Assembly (NCBI GenBank): GCA_021845645.1
Contig: JAJZVM010000011.1
Location: forward strand, 41,401 to 105,400
DNA length: 64,000 nt
Direction of reading: 5' to 3'
Source: Bacillota bacterium
Lineage (GTDB): Bacteria > Bacillota_E > JAJZYS01 > JAJYTV01
Part shown: positions 34,957 to 43,875 of the stretch, one piece after another
Position numbering within the stretch: the first letter of the stretch is position 1
How the letters are laid out: each line of letters starts with the position of its first letter
The notes under the pieces: generated by a model
Databases searched by the model: none
What the model saw: the letters and a program-made list of their open reading frames with translations, nothing else
Told to the model about the DNA's origin: nothing
Translations under genes and position numbers: made by a program

Positions 34957-35991
34957 TCAGCGGACCACGTTGTCTGTGAACCAGCGCACCCAGGCGGCCT
35001 CGTGCGTGCCGGCCCAAACCGGGCTCACCACGTTCCACTTGACGCCGCCGCGGACGTAGAGAGGCTTCACGCCGTTGATGACCGGCTGGAAGAGGGAGTC
35101 CGAGCCGGCCGCCGAGATGTCCTGCATCACCTTCTGGCCCTGGGCGCTGAGCACGAAGTTCACGAACTCCTTGGCGGCTGCCATGTCCGGCGCCTTCGCG
35201 TTGATCGCGATGTCGCTCGGCAGCATCGTGACGCCGGTCGTCGGGTAGACCACCTGGACCGGGTCATGGCTGAGCTTGGCGTTGATCTCCGCCGAGTCCT
35301 GGAACATGGCCACCTTGATCGAGCCGTCGAGCAGTGCCTGCAACGTGTTCCCGTTCGTCGGGAAGATCTTGAGGCCGTTGCGCTTGAGGGCTTGGAAGTA
35401 CTGCATGCCGCGGTTGACGCCCATCCCCTGGAAGATGCCTGCGACCAGCGGGTAGGTCGGGCCGGAGATGGCCGGGTTGTCCATGCCCACCGCGTTCTTG
35501 AACATCGGCTTCAGGAGGTCCTGCCAGGTGTGCGGCGCGTCCTTGGCCGGGACGAGCTTCGTGTTGTAGATCAGGGCGCCGGCCGCCGTGACGCCGGTCG
35601 GGAAGTAGCCGTGGTTTCCCGGCAGCAGCGAGCGGCCAAGGGCGGTGTAGTTCGCGGCACTGGCCGGGGTGAAGCCCGTGAGAAGGGCCCCTTGGCGGTT
35701 CAGGGGGGACATCGGCCCGTTGCCGTCGAACCAGATCACGTCCCACTGCGGGTTCTGCGCCTCGGCGGCCACCTTGGAGAGCAGTGGCCCCGTCGACATG
35801 TCGCTGAGCTCCACCTTGATGCCCGTCACCTTCTGGAACGCCGTCGCCTCAGCCTGGTCGTAGCCCTGCGCCGAGTAGAAGACCAGGGTCTCGGGCGAAC
35901 CCGCGTGGGCGATCTCGCCTGTCAGCGCGGTGGCAACCACAAGCGCAAGCCCCGCCGCAGCACCGAGCGTGGCCACGTACCTCGATCTCAT
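34957..35991 (-). CDS. Extracellular solute-binding protein (Fe(III)-type ABC importer)
   Basis: A 344-residue periplasmic-type binding protein of the family 1/AfuA group. It has a signal peptide (residues ~1-30, LGAAAGLALVVATALTGEIAHA) with no lipobox Cys, so anchoring to the envelope is unclear. The mature part opens ETLVFYSAQGYDQAEATAFQKVTGIKVELSD, typical of Fe(III)- and 2-aminoethylphosphonate-binding proteins. WDVIWFDG and GVNRGMQYFQALK are further family markers. First gene of the importer operon. Ligand not certain. Confidence 0.88.
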   Translation of the reverse strand: MRSRYVATLGAAAGLALVVATALTGEIAHAGSPETLVFYSAQGYDQAEATAFQKVTGIKVELSDMSTGPLLSKVAAEAQNPQWDVIWFDGNGPMSPLNRQGALLTGFTPASAANYTALGRSLLPGNHGYFPTGVTAAGALIYNTKLVPAKDAPHTWQDLLKPMFKNAVGMDNPAISGPTYPLVAGIFQGMGVNRGMQYFQALKRNGLKIFPTNGNTLQALLDGSIKVAMFQDSAEINAKLSHDPVQVVYPTTGVTMLPSDIAINAKAPDMAAAKEFVNFVLSAQGQKVMQDISAAGSDSLFQPVINGVKPLYVRGGVKWNVVSPVWAGTHEAAWVRWFTDNVVR

Positions 35992-36000
35992 GCCTAGAAA

Positions 36001-36047
36001 GCGCCCCCCTCATCGCCAACTGGTACCTCTTGCAGGCTAGGGGGCGC
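36001..36047 (-). promoter_or_regulatory. Leader hairpin covering the binding-protein ribosome binding site
   Basis: Perfect arms GCGCCCCC (36001-36008) and GGGGGCGC (36040-36047) with a ~31-base loop. On the minus-strand mRNA the 3' arm contains the G-rich Shine-Dalgarno run lying about ten bases before the ATG at 35991. Folding would hide it, a layout that fits translational control of the importer; no known riboswitch is recognised. Confidence 0.3.
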
Positions 36048-36109
36048 CTGTTATGGCGCGGCGAAGGTCGGGTTACGGTTTCACGCGCGGTCCGGCGGGT
36101 GTCTGGCAT

Positions 36110-36152
36110 GCAGGACCGCTCGCCACCTGCGGCAGGTGGCGAGCGGTCCTGC
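36110..36152 (-). terminator. Long perfect inverted repeat after the S9 peptidase gene
   Basis: A 21-base perfect inverted repeat with a single central base (arms 36110-36130 and 36132-36152), 33 bases downstream of the S9 peptidase stop. It is likely the terminator separating that gene from the importer operon on the same strand. No T-tract follows. Confidence 0.65.
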
Positions 36153-36184
36153 AAATCCTCCGCGATGTGTGGGAAGAGCGCGAT

Positions 36185-38185
36185 TTACATGCGACGTACC
36201 TCTTCAGGCTCTGGAATCAGGTACCGCCGGTACCAGCGCACGATCTCCTGCAGGCGATGCACCCTGTGCCAGGGCTTGCCGCTGCGGTTCATGCCGTGGA
36301 ACTCGTCCGGATAGCGCACAAAGCGCACCGGGGCCTTGCCAAGCCACTTCACGGCCGTATAGAGCATCATGCCCTGCTCGATCGGGCAGCGCAGGTCGCC
36401 CTCCTGGTTCTCGATCAGAAGCGGTGTGACGATGTTGTCGACGTAGGTGATCGGGCTCTGCTGGCGGTACCAGCCGTCATCACGCCACGGCGGCACCCCG
36501 TCTGCCCGTTCGACCCATCCCCAGCCGCCGTCGCCGGTACCCGCCATGGCACGCCAATCCACGACCGAGCGGCCGCTCACGGCGGCCTTGAAGCGGTCCG
36601 TGTGGCCGATGATCCAGTTCGTCATGTAGCCGCCGTACGAGCCGCCGCCGACGCCCAGACGCCGCTGGTCGATGAAGGGGTGGCGGGCGATTGCGGCGTC
36701 GAGGCCCAGGTAGATGTCCTGGAGGTCGAGGTTGCCCCACTCGCGCTGGATCGCGCGACAGAAGTCGAAGCCGTAACCCTGGCTGCCGCGCGGGTTCGTG
36801 TAGACGACCGCGAAGCCTTGCGCGGCGAGCAGCTGGAACTCGAAGAAGTAGGTGTGGGCGTACATGCTCATCGGCCCGCCATGGATCATCAGTACCGTCG
36901 GCACCTTCTCGCCCTGCTCCGCAGTGCGCGGCACCGTCACCCACGTGTCGACCCGCTGCCCGTCCGGCCCCTCGGCCTGGAAGAACCCGGTCCCCACGTG
37001 GTCGCATTCCGCGAAGAACTCCCGGTTCAGGTCGGTGAGACGCTCGAGCCGACCGTTCTCCAGCAGGTAGACGTTGCCCGGATCCTGCAGCGACGAGATG
37101 AGCAGGGCGATGCGCCCGCCGCCACGCGCCACGCTGTAGCCGTAGACGACATGGCGGCCCTCCGTCAGGGGCTCGATGCGCCCGTCCAGGTGGAAGAGGC
37201 CGAGCTGGCACGTGCCCTCGTCGCTGTAGATGCCATAGACCCCTTCACCGTCCGGCGTCCACGTGAGTCCCGTGAAGCCGGACGCCGGCACATCGCTGAT
37301 CGCGGCGTTGCCGAGAGTGCGGTCGAACGCGGGAGCGAGCGCACGCCTGCCGTCTCCGTCGAGCCCCGCGAGGTAGAGCCGGGTGTTGTCGTAGCCCATC
37401 TCCTTCGGATCGCTCATCGCGATCGCGAGGTGACCTGAGCCGGCAACGAAACCCTCGCAGCCCGCCGGCGCGATCTCCGTCGCGTCGCCGCCGTCGAGGC
37501 CGATGCGGTAGAGGCGCAGGTCGAAGAGCTCGCGGTCGTAGTCGTCGCCGCGGCGCGAGAGGAAGTAGATGGCCTCGCCATCCGCAGCGAAGCCGATGTC
37601 GTGCACGCGATAGGGCGGGAATGTCAGCTGGCGCGGGGACGCACCTTCCTGCGCCTCGATCGCGCACAGACAGGGCGGGTCCTTGAAGTAGCCTTCGCCG
37701 TCCAGCTTGTGGGCAAGTTCCGCGATCACCTTGACGTCCGCCGTGAAGCGGCGGCCGGGCTCCTTCTCCTCCGGCCTGGGCTCGCCAAGGACGCCCTTCT
37801 CGTCGACGGGCGTCGTGAACGCGAGCACGCGCCCGTTTGGATCCCAGCAGAACTCGGAGACACCGCCTGCGACGTGCGTCAGCTGCCACGCCTCGCCCCC
37901 CGAGAGTGGCAGGATCCAGATCTGCGCCTCCTGCTTGCCTTTGCGCAGGAAGGCGAGCCTGTCCCCGTCCGGGGAGAAGCGCGGCTGGCGATCGCGCTCG
38001 CCCGATGTGAGATCCCACGGCTCCCGGCCCGGCCTCAGCCCTCGGATGCGGCTCCTGGTCTCGTTCGTCTCCTCGTCCTGGCGGATCTCCTCGAAGGCCA
38101 AGAGGTCCCCCTGAGGAGAGATCTGGACGTTCGAGCCCAGGCGGATGCGCAGGATGTCCTGCGCGCTGACCGGCCTCTTCGCCAC
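36185..38185 (-). CDS. S9 family prolyl oligopeptidase / acylaminoacyl-peptidase
   Basis: A 666-residue serine peptidase. Residues ~1-400 form a TolB/WD-like beta-propeller (repeats such as QPRFSPDGDRLAFL); the C-terminal ~260 are the alpha/beta-hydrolase catalytic domain. The nucleophile lies in GGGSYGGYM (Ser near 516), the acid in ENQEGDLRCP near 605, and the His in DEFHGMNRSG near 636. The oxyanion-site motif IHGGPMSMY is near 431. Start GTG at 38185 behind AGGGAGG. It removes acylated or free N-terminal residues from short peptides; no signal peptide, so cytoplasmic. Confidence 0.92.
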   Translation of the reverse strand: MAKRPVSAQDILRIRLGSNVQISPQGDLLAFEEIRQDEETNETRSRIRGLRPGREPWDLTSGERDRQPRFSPDGDRLAFLRKGKQEAQIWILPLSGGEAWQLTHVAGGVSEFCWDPNGRVLAFTTPVDEKGVLGEPRPEEKEPGRRFTADVKVIAELAHKLDGEGYFKDPPCLCAIEAQEGASPRQLTFPPYRVHDIGFAADGEAIYFLSRRGDDYDRELFDLRLYRIGLDGGDATEIAPAGCEGFVAGSGHLAIAMSDPKEMGYDNTRLYLAGLDGDGRRALAPAFDRTLGNAAISDVPASGFTGLTWTPDGEGVYGIYSDEGTCQLGLFHLDGRIEPLTEGRHVVYGYSVARGGGRIALLISSLQDPGNVYLLENGRLERLTDLNREFFAECDHVGTGFFQAEGPDGQRVDTWVTVPRTAEQGEKVPTVLMIHGGPMSMYAHTYFFEFQLLAAQGFAVVYTNPRGSQGYGFDFCRAIQREWGNLDLQDIYLGLDAAIARHPFIDQRRLGVGGGSYGGYMTNWIIGHTDRFKAAVSGRSVVDWRAMAGTGDGGWGWVERADGVPPWRDDGWYRQQSPITYVDNIVTPLLIENQEGDLRCPIEQGMMLYTAVKWLGKAPVRFVRYPDEFHGMNRSGKPWHRVHRLQEIVRWYRRYLIPEPEEVRRM

Positions 38186-38256
38186 GCAACACGCCTCCCT
38201 GACTCAGAACACGTGCGCCTTCGTGGCGTAGGGGCGCGGTTCCTGCCAGAGAGGCG

Positions 38257-39159
38257 TCAAGGGACGGCCTTCAACTGCCAGGCCATCCAGTCGTGCACCT
38301 CGGGCACGCGCCGCGCGTAGAGCGTCAGGTGGCCGTCCGTGTCCGACAGGCGGCTCTGAGCACCCGGGATCGCATCCGCGATGCACAGCCCGTGCGCGTA
38401 AGGGGCCATCAGGTCGTGCCTGCCCTGCCAGATCTGCACCGGCACTTCGATATCCGTGAGCGCAAATCCCCAGGGGCCTGTGAACGCGAGGTCGTCGTCG
38501 AACCAGCCGTAGAAGCCCGACCTGAGGCCGTCTTGCATCGCCCGCACCATGTCCGCGCCGAACGCGCCCGTGAAGACCTCAAGATCCTGCGGGCTCAGAA
38601 GCGTGCGCATGGCGTCGACGGTCTCCGCCACGTCGGCCTGTGCGAAGCGCTTCGCCACAGGGGCCATGAACGCCGCAAGGTTCTCCTGCCCCGCCAGCGC
38701 CGCGGAGAACTCGGCGACATTGTCCTCGCCCATCCCCGCCATGAACTGCGCGGCCATGAGGTCATAGGGGGCGACGGCGGCCAGCGACGCCGCGGCGACC
38801 ACCCGATGCGGCAGGAGGGCAGCGCATGCCAGCGCGTGCGGTCCGCCGCCCGAGATGCCCCACGTGGCAAAGCGCTCCGCTCCGAGATGATCGCAGATCG
38901 CCGCCGCGTCGGACGCGGCCTGCGCGACGTCGCGCCCGGAAAGGCGCGTCGAACCGCCATAGCCTGGTCGGCTGTAGCTCACGAGCCGCAGGCGGCGCTG
39001 CTCGGCGTCGATCAGGTGCTGCGCAAGGAAACCGGCACCCATCGGCGTGCCGTTGTGGATCACGACAATAGGCCAGTCCCTCTCGCCGGCCTCGAGGACT
39101 TCAAGCTCACGCCCGTCCGGCAGGGACAGAGCGACACGGTGCACGTCCAGCATGCCCAT
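38257..39159 (-). CDS. Alpha/beta hydrolase
   Basis: A 300-residue alpha/beta-hydrolase with VVIHNGTPMG near residue 32 (oxyanion hole), the nucleophile elbow GISGGGPHAL (Ser near 101), an Asp in QGRHDLMAP near 248, and the catalytic His in DTDGHLTLY near 277. The Ser sits in G-x-S-G-G, common in haloalkane dehalogenase-like and epoxide hydrolase-like esterases. It is a single gene between ylzJ and the S9 peptidase. An ATG two codons in, at 39153, is an equal start choice. Substrate unknown. Confidence 0.83.
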   Translation of the reverse strand: MGMLDVHRVALSLPDGRELEVLEAGERDWPIVVIHNGTPMGAGFLAQHLIDAEQRRLRLVSYSRPGYGGSTRLSGRDVAQAASDAAAICDHLGAERFATWGISGGGPHALACAALLPHRVVAAASLAAVAPYDLMAAQFMAGMGEDNVAEFSAALAGQENLAAFMAPVAKRFAQADVAETVDAMRTLLSPQDLEVFTGAFGADMVRAMQDGLRSGFYGWFDDDLAFTGPWGFALTDIEVPVQIWQGRHDLMAPYAHGLCIADAIPGAQSRLSDTDGHLTLYARRVPEVHDWMAWQLKAVP

Positions 39160-39205
39160 CCTCCCCCGGACGAGACATGCCGGAGGGCCTGCCCTGTTCC
39201 TGCCG

Positions 39206-39406
39206 TCAGGACACCGGCGCGGGCTTGCCGGGCTGGAACCTAGGGTCCAGGTAGAGTGCCGGGTCTGTGGCGATCAGGCGCTCGAGCGTCTGGCTACCAT
39301 CGTGACCGGCGCGGACGACGACGAAGCCCTGAAGGTGCCTGCGCACCGTCAGCCCCTCCTCCGACTGCTGCTGCCAGATGATCTCTGGCGGCACGATCGT
39401 CCACAT
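39206..39406 (-). CDS. ylzJ: YlzJ-like protein
   Basis: A 66-residue protein beginning [11 protein letters not shown], the YlzJ-like family pattern (hydrophobic start, then P-E near position 7), with [30 protein letters not shown] downstream in two family blocks. Start ATG at 39406 follows GGAGGTGG; a GTG at 39418 is also in frame. In B. subtilis ylzJ directly follows tepA, as here. It overlaps the 3' end of tepA by 113 bases in a different frame, which is unusual. Function not established. Confidence 0.75.
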   Translation of the reverse strand: MWTIVPPEIIWQQQSEEGLTVRRHLQGFVVVRAGHDGSQTLERLIATDPALYLDPRFQPGKPAPVS

Positions 39407-40112
39407 CACCGCGGCCACCTCCTTCTTCCTGCCGCACCCGGCGGTGCACTTCCGTCATGGCATCCTGCAAGGTACCGACCCGGTCGATGATGCCCTCGCG
39501 CACCGCCTCCGATCCCACCAGAACCGTCCCGACGTCACGCGCCAGCTCGCCCGTGCGCAGCATCAGCTCCTTGAGCCGTGTCTCACGGATGCGCGAGTGT
39601 CCCGCAATGAAGCGGATGACCCGATCCTGCATGCGATCGATGTACTCGTAGGTCTGCGGCACCCCGACCACCTGGCCGTTCAGCCGCAGCGGGTGGATGG
39701 TCATCGTCGCGGTGGGCGCGATGAAGGCACAGTCCGCGGCGACCGCGATCGGCACGCCGATCGAGTGGCCCCCGCCGAGCACCAGGCTCACGGTGGGCTT
39801 GCTGAGGCCCGCGATCAACTCGGCAATCGCCAGACCCGCCTCGACGTCGCCGCCCACCGTGTTCAGCACGACGAGCAGCCCCTTGACGTCCTCGTCCTCC
39901 TGGATCGCCACGAGTTGCGGGATGACGTGTTCGTACTTGGTCGTCTTGTTCTGGCTCGGCAGCAGGATGTGCCCCTCGACCTGGCCGATCACCGTCAGGC
40001 AGTGGATCGGGCTGCGTCCCCTGGGCACGGTGGACGTGCCGAGCGACGTGATGGACTCCGCGGTGCGACCGGCTTGCTGCGCCTCCTCGGAGTCATCGGC
40101 GGACTTCGTCAC
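39294..40112 (-). CDS. tepA: TepA/ClpP-like translocation-enhancing protease
   Basis: A ClpP-fold protease of the TepA family, known in Bacillus as a translocation-enhancing protein. [18 protein letters not shown] near residue 113 holds the nucleophile Ser117; TMTIHPLR carries the His (140). Start GTG at 40112 behind GGGAGGG. The conserved part ends near [17 protein letters not shown] (~residue 230). The frame then continues ~40 low-complexity residues to 39294 over ylzJ, so either this strain has a tail or a base is missing near 39420. Length 272 against 245 in B. subtilis. Confidence 0.82.
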   Translation of the reverse strand: MTKSADDSEEAQQAGRTAESITSLGTSTVPRGRSPIHCLTVIGQVEGHILLPSQNKTTKYEHVIPQLVAIQEDEDVKGLLVVLNTVGGDVEAGLAIAELIAGLSKPTVSLVLGGGHSIGVPIAVAADCAFIAPTATMTIHPLRLNGQVVGVPQTYEYIDRMQDRVIRFIAGHSRIRETRLKELMLRTGELARDVGTVLVGSEAVREGIIDRVGTLQDAMTEVHRRVRQEEGGGRGDVDDRAARDHLAAAVGGGADGAQAPSGLRRRPRRSRW

Positions 40113-40152
40113 CTGGGCGTCCCTCCCCCGCCCTAGCATGCCCGCTTGCCTC

Positions 40153-41022
40153 TCAGGCGCGCTCGATGCTGCGGTCCGGCCGCACGCCGAGATACACGGC
40201 CGCGAGCACCAGGAGGCCGCCGCCGATCTCGAGCGGCGTCAATCCTTCTCCAAGCCAGATCCAGCTAAGGACTGCGCCGACGACCGGCTGGATGTAGAGG
40301 AAGAAGGCGGCGAAGCCGACGTCTGCGCGACGCACGGCGTAAAACCAGAGGAAGTAGCCGAGGAGCGTCGGTCCGATCGCCAGATAGAGCGCCCAGAGCA
40401 CGTCGGGGCGCGGCAGGGTCCGGAGCGGCGGACCGAACCAGAGCCAGGGCAGGAACGAGATGCCCGCGGCCAGCGCGCCCACGACGGTCAAGGGCACCTC
40501 CCCCACGCGCTCCGTGACCGGCTTCGAGAACACGTTGTAGAAGCCGAAGCTGGCGGCTGCCGCGACGAGGAGCAGGATGCCGGGCAGGTTCGCGTCGTGG
40601 CCCGGCCGTGGAGCGCCCGCCAGGAGCCACGTGCCGATGATCGCCAGCAGGAAGCCGAACGGCGCGAGCCGCGGCAGATGCTCCTTGAGCCAGAGCCGGG
40701 CGACGATCGCCGTGGCCAGCGGTTCGAGCGCGATCGAGAGCGCGGCGAGCGATGCTCCTGCCAGGCGAATGCCTTCGAGCTGCAACAGGAAGGCGACGCT
40801 GAAGCCGAGCAGGCCGAGGCCGATCGCCGCGAGCAGCAGGCGGCCCCGCGGGAAGCGCTGCCCCCAGAGGAGCGGCAGGGCGATGATGCCGGAGATGAGA
40901 AAGCGCAGGGCGGCAAGCCGTCCTGCGCCGATCGACAGCGCGAGTTGCGAGACCGGGTACGTGGTGGACCAGACGAGGTTCGCGAACAGGACGGCCAGGC
41001 CAGCCTGCGCACGCCGGCTCAC
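40153..41022 (-). CDS. EamA-type DMT family transporter
   Basis: A 289-residue ten-helix transporter with two EamA repeats ([17 protein letters not shown] at the start of the first; [19 protein letters not shown] at the start of the second). It begins two bases after the ribonuclease J stop, so it is cotranscribed with it, a position not seen in B. subtilis. Exports a small metabolite; identity unknown. Confidence 0.88.
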   Translation of the reverse strand: MSRRAQAGLAVLFANLVWSTTYPVSQLALSIGAGRLAALRFLISGIIALPLLWGQRFPRGRLLLAAIGLGLLGFSVAFLLQLEGIRLAGASLAALSIALEPLATAIVARLWLKEHLPRLAPFGFLLAIIGTWLLAGAPRPGHDANLPGILLLVAAAASFGFYNVFSKPVTERVGEVPLTVVGALAAGISFLPWLWFGPPLRTLPRPDVLWALYLAIGPTLLGYFLWFYAVRRADVGFAAFFLYIQPVVGAVLSWIWLGEGLTPLEIGGGLLVLAAVYLGVRPDRSIERA

Positions 41023-41024
41023 AC

Positions 41025-42728
41025 TCAGATCTCCATGACGATGGGCAGGATCATCGGCCTGCGCCGGGTGCGCTCGAAGACGAAGCGGCCAAGGGTGTCG
41101 CGCACCAGGGACTTGATCGCCGACCAGTCGCCCATGCGGCGGCTGTCGGCCGTCTCGAGGGCTTCGCGGATCCTCTGCTTGGCGTCCTCGATCAGCTGGT
41201 CCGATTCGCGCACGTAGACGAAGCCGCGCGAGACGATGTCAGGTCCCGAGATCACGGCCTGGGACTCGCGGTCGATCGCGACGACGACGACGATCACGCC
41301 GTCCTCCGCGAGCAGCTTGCGGTCGCGCAGCACGATGTTCCCTACGTCCCCGACGCCGAGGCCGTCGACGAACACCGAACCCGAGTTGACCTTGCCGACG
41401 ATGGCGGCCGTCCCCTCCGTGAACTCGTAGACGGAGCCGATCTCGCCGATCAGGATGTTCGGCTTTGGCACGCCCACCGCCTCGGCGAGGCGGGCGTTGG
41501 TGATCAGCATGCGGTACTCGCCGTGCATCGGGCAGAAGAAGCGCGGTTGCACGAGCGTGATCATCAGCTTGAGCTCTTCCTGGCTCGCATGGCCCGACAC
41601 GTGCACACCCATGTGCGACGAGTACACGACCTCCGCGCCGCGGCGGTAGAGGTTGTTGATCGTCCGGCTGACCGACTTCTCGTTGCCAGGCACCGGCGTC
41701 GCGGCGATGATCACCGTGTCGCCAGGCAGGATCTCGACCTTCTTGTGCTCTGAGGCCGCCATGCGCGAAAGCGCCGCCATCGGCTCGCCCTGGGAACCCG
41801 TCGTCATGATGACGATCTGGTTCGCCGGGAAGCGGCTGATGTCGTCGATCTCGATCAGGGTGCCCTCGGACGCCTTGAGGTAACCGAGCTCGAGCGCGAT
41901 GCGCACGACGTTCTCCATGCTCCGGCCGACGACCGCGAGCTTGCGCCCGTTCTTCTCCGCCGCGTTCATCACCTGCTGGATGCGGTGCACGTTGCTCGCG
42001 AACGACGCCACGAGCACGCGCTGCTTCGCCGCCGCAATGACCTCGTCGAGCGCCTTGCCGACCTGACGCTCGGAGCCGGTATAGCCCGGCCGCTCCGCGT
42101 TCGTCGAGTCGGAGAAGAGCGCCAGGACGCCCTGGTGGCCAAGCTGCGCAAGGCGGTGGAAGTCCGCGACCTCACCGTCCACCGGCGTCTGGTCGAACTT
42201 GAAGTCGCCCGTGTGCACGACCGTGCCGATCGGCGTGTGGATGGCGAAGCCGACCGCGTCAGGGATCGAGTGGTTGACACGGAACGCCTCGACGTGGAAC
42301 GCGCCGAGGTGGAGCGTGTCGCCAGGCTGGATCTCCCGCGACTGCTCGTGGGCCACCATGCCGTGCTCCTCAAGCTTGCCGCGGATCATGCCGAGGGTCA
42401 GCTTGGTCGCGAAGATCGGCACCTGGAGCTGCTTCAGGACGAACGGCAGGCCGCCGATGTGGTCCTCATGGCCGTGCGTGAGGAAGATCCCCCGCACCTG
42501 CTCGCGGTGTTCCAGAAGAAAGCTGATGTCCGGGATGACGAGATCGACGCCGTACATCTCGTCCTCGGGGAACATCAGGCCGCAGTCGATCACGATGATG
42601 TCGCCCTGGTACTCGTAGGCGTACATGTTCTTGCCGATCTCGCCGATCCCGCCTAGCGGGATGACGTGGAGCTTGCCCTTCTCTGCAACGCGCGACCTCG
42701 TCGGTGCGCGCCTAGCGGGTCCCGTCAA
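41025..42728 (-). CDS. rnj: Ribonuclease J
   Basis: A 567-residue RNase J of the beta-CASP metallo-beta-lactamase family, a 5'-3' exo- and endoribonuclease central to mRNA decay and rRNA processing in Bacillota. IPLGGIGEIGKNMYA opens the fold; HGHEDH at residues 85-90 is the zinc motif; SDSTNAERPG, MTTGSQGEPM and VSGHASQEE are beta-CASP blocks. Start TTG at 42728 is the only start after an in-frame stop and has GGGAGGG nine bases upstream. The place between dapA and tepA is that of the B. subtilis rnjB locus (ymfA); J1 and J2 cannot be told apart from sequence alone. Confidence 0.94.
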   Translation of the reverse strand: MTGPARRAPTRSRVAEKGKLHVIPLGGIGEIGKNMYAYEYQGDIIVIDCGLMFPEDEMYGVDLVIPDISFLLEHREQVRGIFLTHGHEDHIGGLPFVLKQLQVPIFATKLTLGMIRGKLEEHGMVAHEQSREIQPGDTLHLGAFHVEAFRVNHSIPDAVGFAIHTPIGTVVHTGDFKFDQTPVDGEVADFHRLAQLGHQGVLALFSDSTNAERPGYTGSERQVGKALDEVIAAAKQRVLVASFASNVHRIQQVMNAAEKNGRKLAVVGRSMENVVRIALELGYLKASEGTLIEIDDISRFPANQIVIMTTGSQGEPMAALSRMAASEHKKVEILPGDTVIIAATPVPGNEKSVSRTINNLYRRGAEVVYSSHMGVHVSGHASQEELKLMITLVQPRFFCPMHGEYRMLITNARLAEAVGVPKPNILIGEIGSVYEFTEGTAAIVGKVNSGSVFVDGLGVGDVGNIVLRDRKLLAEDGVIVVVVAIDRESQAVISGPDIVSRGFVYVRESDQLIEDAKQRIREALETADSRRMGDWSAIKSLVRDTLGRFVFERTRRRPMILPIVMEI

Positions 42729-42935
42729 ACTGATTTACCCTCCCACGTGCGCAGGCCCTGGGCACGCGCTCTACAGCGCGGCCGATGCACGCGCCTACGG
42801 CAAACAAGGGCGCACATTGACGCCCCGCTCCCCCGGCTTGTCGCCCGACGTCCCGGCGACCCCGCGGCAGCTTCGCTTGCCCTCAGCGCAGGTCCGTACA
42901 CAAGTATCTGGCACTCAGTATAGCCGCTGGGCGGA

Positions 42936-42961
42936 GCCGCCGCAACCGAAGTAGCGGCGGC
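42936..42961 (-). terminator. GC hairpin after dapA
   Basis: An 8-base-pair perfect stem (GCCGCCGC/GCGGCGGC) with a 10-base loop, directly downstream of the dapA stop on the minus strand. No T-run. The remaining ~200 bases up to the RNase J start hold no further gene. Confidence 0.4.
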
Positions 42962-42969
42962 AGCCTGGT

Positions 42970-43851
42970 TCAGCTGAGTCCCTGGTCATGGAGAAGGCTG
43001 CGCAAGAAGGCGTCCTCGGATGCGCTCGGCGGGCAGAGCGGTGGCCGTACCCCGCCGATGTCGCGTCCGACCGCCTTCATCGCCCACTTCAGCGGCACCG
43101 GGTTCGACGTGATGAAGAGACCGGTGAAGAGCGGCAGCAGGGCGTGGTGCAGCTCCTGCGCCACTCTCACCTGGCCTGTGAGGAAGGCGTCGAGCATGCG
43201 GCGGATGCGCGGTCCCACAAGGTGCGACGCAACCGACACGACGCCGTCCCCCCCGATCGCGAGAAGCGGCAGGGTGGACTTGTCGTCGCCAGAGTAGAGC
43301 GCGAACCCCTGGCGTGATCCGGCGACGATCTCCGCCGCCTGCTCGAAGTTGCCCGACGCCTCCTTGACCGCGACGATGTTCGGGCAGTCCTGCTGCAGGC
43401 GCAGCACCGTCTCTGCCGTCATGTTCTGCGCCGTGCGCGACGGCACGTTGTACAGCATCACCGGCAGCTGGATTGCGTCGGCGACCGCGCGGAAGTGCCG
43501 GTAGAGCCCTTCCTGCGACGGCTTGTTGTAGTACGGCACGACCAGCATGACGCCGTGCACGCCGATCTTCTCCGCCTGGCGGCTGAGGGCGACGGAGGCG
43601 CGCGTGTCGTAGTTGCCGGTGTTCGCCCAGACGTCCGCCCGGTCGCCTACGGCATCGACGACCGCTCCGCAGAGGTCGAGCTTCTCCCGCTCGCTCAGGG
43701 TGGGCGACTCCCCGGTGGTGCCTGCCACCACGATGCCGTCCGAGGCGTCCTCGACGAGTTGCAGGGCGAGCGCCTTCGCCTTGCGCAGGTCCAGTTCGAG
43801 CTCCGGGTCGAAGGGCGTGGCCATCGCCGCCAAGAGTCTTCCTGTCGGCAT
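42970..43851 (-). CDS. dapA: 4-hydroxy-tetrahydrodipicolinate synthase
   Basis: A 293-residue DapA, condensing pyruvate with aspartate semialdehyde, the first committed step to diaminopimelate, lysine and dipicolinate. The Schiff-base Lys is in VAVKEASG (Lys163) and the catalytic Tyr in YNVPSRT (Tyr134). VAGTTGESPTLSE and VPYYNKPSQEG are family signatures. ATG at 43851. Follows dapG by 24 bases; part of dpaB-asd-dapG-dapA. Confidence 0.96.
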   Translation of the reverse strand: MPTGRLLAAMATPFDPELELDLRKAKALALQLVEDASDGIVVAGTTGESPTLSEREKLDLCGAVVDAVGDRADVWANTGNYDTRASVALSRQAEKIGVHGVMLVVPYYNKPSQEGLYRHFRAVADAIQLPVMLYNVPSRTAQNMTAETVLRLQQDCPNIVAVKEASGNFEQAAEIVAGSRQGFALYSGDDKSTLPLLAIGGDGVVSVASHLVGPRIRRMLDAFLTGQVRVAQELHHALLPLFTGLFITSNPVPLKWAMKAVGRDIGGVRPPLCPPSASEDAFLRSLLHDQGLS

Positions 43852-43875
43852 CCTTCTGCCTCCTTCCGCGAGGGG

